Shown here piece after piece: positions 1 to 11,300 of a stretch of DNA of 64,000 nucleotides; the stretch's first letter is position 1; every line of letters begins with the position of its first letter. Origin of the DNA: Psoroptes ovis (lineage: Eukaryota > Arthropoda > Arachnida > Sarcoptiformes > Psoroptidae); assembly GCA_002943765.1 (NCBI GenBank), contig PQWQ01000014.1, forward strand, positions 930,001 to 994,000, read 5' to 3'. Under the pieces are notes generated by a model that made no database searches, was not told the origin of the DNA, and was given only the letters and a program-made list of their open reading frames with translations. Both the position numbers and the translations under genes were made by a program.

Positions 1-3000
1 AATTATAATAGCAATAATAATAATAATAAAAACAATGATGATATATCAACAACAACAACAACGACCACAACAACTATTTTAGTTGATGATGATGATGATG
101 CTAATTATTTATCTGATAATCAAAATAATCCATATAATAAATTAAATGATAAAAATCTTCATCATAATATGCAAGATAATATCAATATTAATAATGATCA
201 TTGGTTATCTAATCGTTTATCATCGATTCATAATATTCGAAAACATTATACACAGATTAATGGTAATTGGTCAAATTGGTCGGATTATGGTCCATGTATT
301 TCGGAATGTGTTGCGCCTGATCACTATCTATCACATGATATTAATAAAAAATCTAACAAAAAGAAAGATCATTTGAGGTCAACATTATTGATGGTACCAT
401 TAGGTGTACAAACATCATTACGTCGTTGTGATAATCCATTACCAACGAATGGTGGACAGGATTGTCAAGGTCCAGATACTAAAGTAAAATTATGTAATGC
501 AATGAAGGTATTTATTGAATAATTCGGAATTTTTTTTTTCAAAATAATTTTTAAATGCAATTTTTTCTGTCTCTAAAAAGACTTGTAGCTCATATGCTGC
601 TACATCCGCTGCAACTGGTTCAGGTGCAAAACACCGATCTAAATTAGACCAGACAACATCTGGTACTCGTTATCAAATCCGTTCAGTTGATGAATACATT
701 TCAGATACTTGTTTAATGGCTGCAAAATTTAATGAAAAAATTGAAAATCATGGCACACAATTTCCAAGCTATGATTCGGCATCACATTCATGTTTTGTTT
801 GGTGCTATAAACGTGGTGGTGGATACATGACACAAGGTTGGCGTCTGCCTGATGGTACACCATGTGGTCGTAAATTAGCATTTTCACCACCATCACAATC
901 AACAAAATTAGTCGAATCTAATTCAAATTCAGCCAATCCTTCCAAAGATATAATCGAAACGACTGGTTATTGTTTTAATGGACAATGTCGTCGTTTCAAT
1001 TGTCGTGGTGAAATATTTCATCGACAATCACATCTTCCATCATCTTCTAATGTTTATAATATTTATTATAATCATTCAACAACATCGATTATGTTGGAAA
1101 AAGAATTGGAAAATCATTTATTGAAAGCAAATTGTCCGATCAATTACAGCCTAAATGATGTTATTCAAGATGTTGAAGAACAATTAGATGATTGGGAACA
1201 AAATTATGATTTCACATATCGTTTAGTACAAAAAGGTTTGTTTTTTTTGGACCATTTTTATTTAATTCGAAAATAATTTCTAATTTTAAATCAGTTAAAA
1301 ATAATATAACACCAATGGTTAATGTTTCAAAAATGGAAACTTCAACATCATTACCAATAATTGACAAAGAACTTTCTATATTGAAAGATTTTGAAACATC
1401 AACTTCACAATCACCGCTATTATCGGATAAAATGAACCCGTACATATCATCATCAGCCAATTGGTCAGACTGGCATTCAGTGACTGAATGCCAATACTCA
1501 ATATCATGCATCCGTAATGGACGTGGATTCCGTTTAGTAACAAGAGAATGTCTAAGACCGTATGTTTTACTTTGAATCAATATTTTCAAAATTCAACATT
1601 TGATTTAATTTCGTTATTTAGAACATGTGTTGGTCGGCGTGAAGCATTACAAGTTTGTCCAGAAGTCAATGATAAATCAATTCATGACCATGTATCAAGT
1701 GTGTCGATGTATAACCTTTATGAACAATATTGTCCTGTATCGATTCGCCGGTCAACAAATGAATATGCACAATCGATTTGTAAAAAATATCAGACAAAAT
1801 TTTCATCATTGTTATCTGGTAATGGCCGTCAACTTAATAATGGTTGCATTGTTGCTTGTGAAGATCGTTTATGGCCTGATGTTCATTATCAAATGGATGC
1901 ATTCAATGATGGCCGTTTTCCATTCGGTACTGATTGTTCAACAAATGAACGTCGAGGTTACTGCCTCAATGGAAAATGTATACACTTTGATAAATATGAT
2001 ATATCATATGATACTCCAGGTAAGTTGATCAATAACTTTGAAAAATCATTTCTTTATTTTTAATCATTATTAAATGGAGCAGATAGTGTACTCTATCGTC
2101 ATGAAATATTACAATTATTTGCACCATCAACAATTTTACAATTTGATAATCAAATGTATGGTGATAGTCAAACATCGTCGTCGATGGCTACAACTTCAAC
2201 CACAAATACACCATCGGATTCAATTTATACGGCAATATTTAATCAGGAAATATTCAAACGAGCGACTAATTTTCAATTGTCAACACCTTCACCTTCATTG
2301 TCATCATCATCATTATCATCGATTGAACTTCAGCCAGCATATCAATCATTCATATCATCACATCGTCGTTATAAACGACAAGTGACAACAACCTCAACAA
2401 ATGTTTTTCGCAAAGCATCTGTACAAGAACAAACAGATCCTGAAGCTGATTATGTCAGTTGGACATTGTTGAAAAATCAACAAAGGTCATCAAATAATCA
2501 ACATCAGCAGCAACAATATCATCATCGACAATATCGAAGGCCAATAACACGTACAATAAAAAATGGAAAATCAATGTCAATCGATTGGAATCCTTTGATA
2601 ATGAAACCATTACGGCCAATTCGTTTGACATCGATATCAAGAAAATTTGATAAATCACAAACACCAATCGATGATCATTTTCAAACATTTACTTTAGTTG
2701 CAAAACCACCCAATCGTAAACGTATAAAAAATAGTAGAGCACCTCCCATTCAACATGAAGTAAATTTTGTTAAAAATATTTCACGATTTTTAGATGATGA
2801 AGATGATAATGATGATGATAATAACAACAATGACAATCGAAAACAACAAGTATCAATCGATAGAAAATTAATACAAAGAATCAAAATGAGAGCATCATCA
2901 ACGACCAAAACGAATTCGACCATGTCAAATCAAAGGCCAAAACTAAAATTTTCATTAGGACATGAATCATGGCCACCAAACATTAAAATATCAACAACAG

Positions 3001-3727
3001 GCGTATCATTATTGAAAAATATATCGAAATTTTTGGATGATAACGAAGAAGAAGAAGATGATGATGATGCAAATGTAGATAACAATAATGGTGAACAAGA
3101 TGATAATGGAGATCAATTACGAGTTGAACCATATGTATGGAGTGTTACATTATCGGAATGTAATCGTCCTTGCGGCGAAGGCATACGAACTGTTCGTGTT
3201 GTTTGTACAGTTGGACAGCGATCAGTACAAGAACATTTTTGTGATCAATCAGCTAAACCCCAGCATAAACCGGTTGAAACTTGTAAAGAAAGAGATTGTA
3301 TTGGAAGGTATGTTTATCGATTTTTTTCACCCTTTGAACTTTTAGTAAATTTTTTTTTCTTCATTGTAAAAATCAAAGATGGAGAGCTGAACCTTGGTCA
3401 AAATGTTTTATACCAAAACGTCAATTAAATAATAAAAATCTTTGCAAACAAACAAATGATAATCAAAGACAACTTAATTCACAAAGATATCAAGGATTTC
3501 AAAGTCGTACAATTGCATGTGTTGGTCCAATGATGATGGGACACGCAAGACCAAATCATCCGAATGAATCGCGAATATTTTCCCTGTTAAGCCATGATTA
3601 TTGTGATTCAATGACAAGACCGGATCAATGGAGATCATGTGATATGATTATTAATAATTGTAATAATGATAATAATGATGATGTTACTACAAATGATGAA
3701 TCATCAACTTTATCATCATCGAGCTGA
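1..3727 (+). CDS. ADAMTS-like secreted protein with thrombospondin type 1 repeats (5' end outside window)
   Basis: Six exons read in one continuous frame: 1-507, 581-1235, 1295-1559, 1622-2019, 2083-3307, 3379-3727, all with GT..AG introns of 59-73 bp, giving 1132 residues; the frame is still open at base 1, so the N-terminus lies upstream. Visible order: Asn/Thr/Asp-rich stretch; TSP1 repeat (GNWSNWSDYGPC); ADAMTS cysteine-rich module (WRLPDGTPCGRK, then GYCFNGQCRRFNC); second TSP1 (ANWSDWHSVTEC); second cysteine-rich module (DGRFPFGTDC, GYCLNGKC); a ~350-residue low-complexity acidic and basic region; TSP1 (VWSVTLSECNRPCGEG); a final Trp/Cys repeat (RWRAEPWSKC). No HExxH metalloprotease motif is in the window. 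In the ADAMTSL/punctin (MADD-4) group such proteins are matrix organisers. A true ADAMTS protease cannot be excluded because the N-terminus is missing. Confidence 0.85.
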
Positions 3728-3859
3728 TTATAGAATTTAAATCGATCAAAATTATATTTAGAAAATTTATTCAAATATATTTATAAATATTTGAAAATTC
3801 TAGTCAGCCATTGAATAATAAATTAATAATTTGTAATATCATTGATAATTATTTTTTTC

Positions 3860-3865
3860 AATAAA
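3860..3865 (+). terminator. Candidate poly(A) signal of the ADAMTS-like gene
   Basis: AATAAA lies 133 bp after the stop codon; another AATAAA is at 3817-3822. The minisatellite begins about 25 bp further on, so the transcript probably ends at or just inside the array. Confidence 0.45.
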
Positions 3866-3890
3866 AAAACAATTATTTAAATCAGCCATT

Positions 3891-5796
3891 CTCGATTTTT
3901 TGAAAAATTTTGACGATGGATAGCCTTAGATTTTTTCGAAATTTTCAAAAATTTTGACGATGTATAGCCTTAGATTTTTTCGATTTTTTGAAAAATTTTC
4001 AAAGGCAATAGTCTTAGATTTTTTCGATTTTTTCAAAAATTTTGACGATAGATAGCCTTAGATTTTTTCGATTTTTTGAAAAATTTTCAAAGGCAATAGC
4101 CTTAGATTTTTTCGAAAAATTCAAAAATTTTGACGATAGATAGCCTTAGATTTTTTCGAAAAATTCAAAAATTTTGACGTTAGATAGCTTTAGATTTTTT
4201 CGATTTTTTGAAAAATTTTGACGATGGATAGCCTTAGATTTTTTCGAAAAATTCAAAAATTTTGACGATGGATAGCCTTAGATTTTTTCGATTTTTTGAA
4301 AAATTTTCAAAGGCAATAGTCTTAGATTTTTTCGATTTTTTCAAAAATTTTGACGATGGATAGCCTTAGATTTTTTCGAAAAATTCAAAAATTTTGACGA
4401 TAGATAGCTTTAGATTTTTTCGATTTTTTCAAAAATTTTGACGATGGATAGCCTTAGATTTTTTCGAAAAATTAAAAAATTTTGACGATAGATAGCTTTA
4501 GATTTTTTCGATTTTTTCAAAAATTTTGACGATAGATAGCCTTAGATTTTTTCGATTTTTTGAAAAATTTTCAAAGGCAATAGTCTTAGATTTTTTCGAT
4601 TTTTTCAAAAATTTTGACGATGGATAGCCTTAGATTTTTTCGAAAAATTAAAAAATTTTGACGATGGATAGCCTTAGATTTTTTCGATTTTTTGAAAAAT
4701 TTTCAAAGGCAATAGTCTTAGATTTTTTCGATTTTTTGAAAAATTTTCAAAGGCAATAGTCTTAGATTTTTTCGATTTTTTGAAAAATTTTGACGATGAA
4801 TAGCCTTAGATTTTTTCGAAAAATTCAAAAATTTTGACGATAGATAGCCTTAGATTTTTTCGATTTTTTGAAAAATTTTGACGATGGAGATCCTTAGATT
4901 TTTTCGAAAAATTCAAAAATTTTGACGATAGATAGCCTTAGATTTTTTCGATTTTTTCAAAAATTTTGACGATGAATAGCCTTAGATTTTTTCGATTTTT
5001 TGAAAAATTTTCAAAGGCAATAGTCTTAGATTTTTTCGAAAAATTAAAAAATTTTGACGATGGATAGCCTTAGATTTTTTCGATTTTTTGAAAAATTTTG
5101 ACGATGGATAGCCTTAGATTTTTTCGAAAAATTCAAAAATTTTGACGTTAGATAGCTTTAGATTTTTTCGATTTTTTGAAAAATTTTGACGATGGATAGC
5201 CTTAGATTTTTTCGAAAAATTCAAAAATTTTGACGATAGATAGCCTTAGATTTTTTCGAAAAATTCAAAAATTTTGACGTTAGATAGCTTTAGATTTTTT
5301 CGATTTTTTCAAAAATTTTGACGATAGATAGCCTTAGATTTTTTCGATTTCTTGAAAAATTTTCAAAGGCAATAGTCTTAGATTTTTTCGATTTTTTCAA
5401 AAATTTTGACGATGAATAGCCTTAGATTTTTTCGATTTTTTGAAAAATTTTCAAAGGCATTAGTCTTAGATTTTTTCGATTTTTTCAAAAATTTTGACGA
5501 TAGATAGCCTTAGATTTTTTCGATTTTTTGAAAAATTTTGACCATGGATAGCCTTAGATTTTTTCGAAATTTTCAAAAATTTACAAAGGCAATAGTCTTA
5601 GATTTTTTCGATTTTTTGAAAAATTTTCAAAGGCAATAGTCTTAGATTTTTCCGATTTTTTGAAAAATTTTGACGATGGATAGCCTTAGATTTTTTAAAA
5701 ATTTTCAAAAATTTGGGCGATGTATAGCCTTGCATTTTTTCGATTTTTACAGAAATTTCCAAAGGCAATAGGCTTGCAATTTTTTTGAAAAAACAA
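3891..5796. repeat. Minisatellite array, unit about 44 bp, roughly 40 copies
   Basis: A unit of about 44 bp is repeated head to tail. Each unit has the core TAGCCTTAGATTTTTTCG followed by a half that is either ATTTTTTGAAAAATTTT or AAAAATTCAAAAATTTT. It ends in one of two junctions: GACGATGGATAG (or GATAGATAG, GTTAGATAG) or CAAAGGCAATAGT. The two junction classes are interspersed. The T/A halves are self-complementary, so units can fold into hairpins. Units become degenerate after about 5690. There is no convincing coding potential. Confidence 0.93.
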
Positions 5797-6310
5797 AGCA
5801 AAGGCTATTATTCATCGCCATCTTTTTTTTTTTTTTTTTTTTAAAGCAAAGGCTATACACTGGCAATTTTTTTTAAAGCTAAGGCTATATATTTTCCTGA
5901 TAAAAAAAAATTAAAACTTTTTCTGAATGCAATCACCATCAATAGATGACAGTTTCAGCAACAAAAGACTTGAAAATTTGCGCAAAATTTGAAATAAATG
6001 AAAAAAGAAAAAAGATTTAACCCTTTCAAGTAACTCTTAAATGATTCAAATATTTTATTTATATATACCAATATCAAGGAACTTGTGCGTCCTTATTATG
6101 TTTGTATTTGAAATTATTTGAAATGAAAAAAAAAACAATACAAAATGATTTTTAAATTAAAATACAATTTTAAAAAATTGAAAAAATTATCATAAAAATG
6201 GAATTTTAAAAAATTGAAAAAATTGAAAAAAATGAAATTTGATATTCATTATAAAAAAGAATCCTTGATTAATCATATATGATTAGCTTGGATTTCTTTT
6301 GCCTAAATTT
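5797..6310. other. Degenerate inverted array edge and AT-rich spacer
   Basis: At 5800-5890 the repeat core reappears in opposite orientation (AAAGCAAAGGCTAT, AAAGCTAAGGCTAT) around a T20 tract. The rest is AT-rich 3' flank of the minus-strand RING-CH gene; nothing else is recognised. Confidence 0.6.
6054..6059 (-). terminator. Candidate poly(A) signal of the RING-CH ligase gene
   Basis: TTTATT on the plus strand (AATAAA on the minus strand) lies about 250 bp beyond the stop codon. In such AT-rich DNA this is weak evidence. Confidence 0.3.
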
Positions 6311-8317
6311 TTACATATTAATCATTACTTGTTTATTATCAATACTGTTGTTTTTTGTTGTTGGTGGTGTTGGTGTTGGTGTGTTTGTTTGAATTGTTGT
6401 CGCTGGTGCAGCAATTTGATTTGCTGATGATATATTAATTTGTCCATTATTATCATTATTAGCATTGCCAATTATTATCAATGTTTGTATCGGTGATGTT
6501 GGATTTAGCTGCATCATTGTTGTTGTTGTTGTTGTTGTCGAATTTGAGGAATTTGATGGTGATATTGATATCGATTGTTGCTGTTGTTGTTGTTGGTTTT
6601 GTTGTTGATTAATTATTTTAGATGATGATGATGATGATGGTTGTATTGATAATATTGATTGTGATTTTATGGATGAATTTGATTGTATTTTAGTGATATT
6701 ATCGATTCTATTACCAATATTATTATTGTTGATCGTTGTATTATCAGTATTTATTGTTGTGATTGTCAATGTTTGTGAATCATTATGTGTTGTTGTTGTT
6801 GATGTTGATGATGTTGGTGTATCGATGCTATCGGCATTATTATTACAATTATTATCAATAATATTACCATTATTTTTCGTATGATCATCATCATCATCAT
6901 TAGGATCATATTCTTCGATAATCCATTGTTGATTCCAATGAATGAAACGTATGATCATATTATAGAAACTGATTTCAGATTTAATTTGGGCAAATGTTCC
7001 CAAAAAGAATGATATAAAAAATAAACAACCACTTATAACTAATATCACTTCATGTGGTTTTGTTGGATATGTTTTACGTCTACTACGCCAAGGATCATTT
7101 GCTGTCGATATTTGAAATGGATTGAAATTATTTTGTAGCTGTATATCATTATTATTATTATTATTATGGAGAAATGTTTGATCATTTGTTGAATTGATTA
7201 GCATGGTTTTATTGATTAATTTTTGATTATTATTTTCTGAAGTATTCGATGATTGCAATGATTGACGATGGTCATCGTGAAAGACAGGAGATAATGAATC
7301 TTTTTCGGTGAGCAAACGTTTTTTTTCATTCGGATTTTTCGTGTTGATTGAATTTTTCGATGAACTAGAACCTTTAATATTATTATTTGATTGACTTGAT
7401 GATGATGATGATGAATGTTGTTGTTTATGATTATTATGGGATTGTTTATTGATCGTTGTTTTAATGGTATTATTATTGAATAAATTTGATAATGATTTTG
7501 AATTATTATTGCTATTGATTTGATTAATTAATTGTGTCAAAAGGGTTGTCGTATTCATCGTCGAAGATGCCGGTGGTAATACCCATATTGGATCCTTATA
7601 ATGATCATCATCATTATGATGTTCATGATGATGATGATCATGAGTATCATTAGAATTTAATTGTAACATTGAATCAATCAATATTGCTGGATCAGATAAT
7701 GATGATAACCATGAGGTATGATCGATATCGATTCGTTGTTGATGTGGCTGCTGTTTACGCTTTATACTTTTATCTTCAAAACGATTAGGCAATGTAGTCG
7801 TGGTTGATGTTGTTGTCATCGGTGTAGATGATGTTGTAATTATCGAATGCAATACTTTATTACTACCGCCAAATAAACTTCGATTATATTGAAAACGTGA
7901 ATGATGATTATGATTATGATGATTATAATGATGATGTGTATGTTCATCATCACCGAATATAACCAAATTAATTGTTGAGATCACCATCAAAATAGCGCAT
8001 ATCACAAATATTAGATGCCAATTACGATCATTACCCATACATGGTGGTAATGTCCAATCGATTGGAGACTAAATTAATGAAGAACAAAAATTAAAAACAA
8101 TTAAAAATAGGAAAATTCAAGAAAAAAGGGAAATTTTTGGAAAATTGTCCTTAAAAATAAAAATAAATAAAAAATAATTGAAAATATCATTTTCAAAACA
8201 TTAATTATCCTTTATCATCATCATTATTATTATCACCTGTCACGATAAATCAACAACAACGGAAAAAAACAGCAAATTAATTCATTTCTAATTAAATGCA
8301 CGTGAAAATATACGTAA

Positions 8318-8376
<59 letters not shown>

Positions 8377-11300
8377 GAATGCACTAAAAAACAATCAACA
8401 AAGAAAGTATTTGAAAAACAACATCAAAACAACATATAAACATCCTATCACTCACAAAAACAATATGGAAAATTTTCAATGAAGAAATTATTATGCATTT
8501 ATTTTTTTTCAAATACTTTCTAAATACAGATATTATTAAAAATTCAAATCAAATAATATCGATAATAATAATAATAATAATCAAATGTTCGCAACAGGTA
8601 AACAGATATTGCCCGTAAACATCAATTAATCAATCAATCAAAATGAATTGAATAATCAAGGTCAATCGATTGTTTTTAATTTGAAAAATAAAAGAAAAAT
8701 TTGATTTTTGAAATTTGAATTGATAACAATTTCAATTGATTTTCCCACTCTTGAATGATTCATATATTTAAAACATTATCCAATAAAAGACAACTAGCTG
8801 TACTCAGCTGAATAAATGAAATGAATTGAATGTTTTAAGACATTTATTGTTCAAAAGTTAACAATCGATGTTGATTATTATGATGTGGATGACATTTAAT
8901 CCAAAATCAACGGGATATATGAATACATATGAATTGATTATTATTATTATACTCCAAATGTATTTTACAATTAAACTTTGAAGTAGTAAGGCACTTGACT
9001 TGTAGTCTAACCTTTACTTGTGTCGCCAAGATATGATGACTGCTGGATAGCAAAAAATTGACTACTTTTCAAAAAAAAAAAAAAAAAAAAAAAAAAATTA
9101 AATAATCAAAAATCAAGGTCAATTTGATCGATGATGATGATGATGATTGAGTAATTTGAAGCTAGAAGAAAATAAAAAACTTTAAACTTTAAAATTTTCA
9201 AAATTTTCAAATTTTAAATTAAATTTTTTCCAAGAAAAAAAAATTTAAATAAGAAAATGAATGGAAAATAAGCAATAATGTTAATAATAATTGAAATTTC
9301 TCAACCGGAATATTTTGTAATTTCTTTTGCTTTGAAGGAAATATGTGTAACAAAATTTATTTATTTTTTCATTAATAATTGAATTGAATTGAATTGAATT
9401 GAATGATGCAAAATTAAATTTACAATTTATTTTTGTTCGTTTTGTTTGATTGTTTGTCACCAATATCACATCATTATCATTAAAACATTTTCACTTTTCA
9501 TTTCATGCAGTCATTAGAAAATATTGCAAAATATTTTAAAATGAAGAAAACATCTTGAAATTGAATCAATGAGTGCTGCATATAAATAAATGAATGAATG
9601 AATGAATGAAAATGAGTGAACGAGTAAATATGAATCAATATGGCCATATATATTGACAAATTAATGAATGAAGGCTAGTGTTCAAACAAAACGAAACAAA
9701 AAATCATAAATTAATGGGCATAGTTGAAGCATTTTTTATTAAATTTCTTCAGGTCTTCTACATTAAAATTATGATTATTAATATTGTTATTGTTATTGTT
9801 ATTATTATTGTTTTATTTATTTATTTTTTCTTCCAAGTTTTTGAAATTTCTTAGTTCCATTCATTCATTCATTCATTGGAAAATGAAATGAAAAATCAAT
9901 GATATCTATAAGGTTGTCCGGAAAGTTGCGGCCGATTTTCATTAGCGACTCTATTCGATTAAGCGTTATGAACATTTCGGACAACCTAATATTTGAGTTT
10001 GATTAATTTTCTTTTATATTTTATTATTTCGATATGAAAAAATTTTACTTTTATCATAAAATGTTTATCATCATCAATTGTTTATTGAAGTGCTAATTAT
10101 AATTATGATTATTATTATTAATATAATTATAATTATTTGAGGAAAATTCATTTTTTAACCTCGTAAAAAATTTTTTCTTTTTCATTTCATTTCATTTTCA
10201 TTTTCAAAAGGTTTTTTTTCATTCAAATTTTTTTTTTTTTTTTTGCTTAGAAGAAAACTGAATTGAATCTTAGTTTTTTGATTTTATTTAAGGAAGAATT
10301 CATATTTGAAAGTGCATAATCAAATGTAAAACATTCATTTTTTTCATTGAAAAAATTCAATGTTAACCTTTTTTTAAAGAAAAAATTTTTTGTTTCAATG
10401 TTAATAATAATAATAATTTTCCATGTTTGTTTGTTTGGAATAATTTTTCTTTAGTAAAAAAAATGAATTTAAATTCAACAATTCATTCATTCATTCATTT
10501 ATTCATCGTTTTAAAAATTAAAAACTTAATGACATTGTTATTGTTATTATTATTATTATTATCATGATCCATTTCAATTCATCTTTGTTGAAAATTTCAA
10601 AGATTATTAATTCAAGAATTGAATTGATATTTTAAGTACGAGGTTGTCCGAAAAGTTCTGGCCGATTTTCATTAGAAACTGTTATTGATTAAACGATGAT
10701 GAACTTTTCGGGGAGCCTAAATATTTTAGATATTTATGAAATCAATACATTTCAGAATTTCTATTTTTGACATTCAATTCTTTGAATTTTAAATAGATTG
10801 ATAGATCAATGAATCGATCGATGGTAATAACCGGATGAAATTTCAAGAAATATATTTGGTTGTCCGGAAAGTTCTTGTCGATTTTCCAATGATTTTCTAC
10901 GATATAACCGGCAGAAACTTTCCGGACAACCTAATATAAGCGCAAGCGCTTTATTTGAATTTTTACATTGCTACAAATACGATTCATTCATTTCATTCAT
11001 GGCAAAAAAAAGCAAAAAATTGATTTGAATTGAATTTGAAAAAGAAGAAACGAAAATATATTTATTCGTTCATTGACCGACCGAACAACGAATATGTTGT
11101 GATGTTTTTTTTTGTTTTTCAATGAAATGTTTTGAAATTCATTCATATATATGTTTGGTTGGTTGTCCGAAAAGTTTTTGACGATTTACCATTTGAAAAA
11201 CATCTAAAAATCGGCAAAAACTTTTCGGACAAAAAACAACAACAACATACAACACGAAACAAAATTCAAGTGTTACGCAAGACAAACAGAGAAATGAATG

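Noticed and set aside
146..376. 76-codon frame overlapping the first ADAMTS-like exon
   Set aside because: The overlapping frame encodes the TSP1 repeat with correct cysteines; this one is an alternative-frame shadow.
3891..5796. CRISPR-like regular spacing
   Set aside because: Units are contiguous variants of one sequence with no unique spacers, and the DNA is eukaryotic.
5598..5801. 67-codon minus-strand frame
   Set aside because: It lies in the minisatellite; the predicted peptide is just the translated repeat.
8990..9070. Functional tRNA-Thr gene
   Set aside because: There is no complete cloverleaf, no B-box and an A27 tail; at most a tRNA-derived retroposon.
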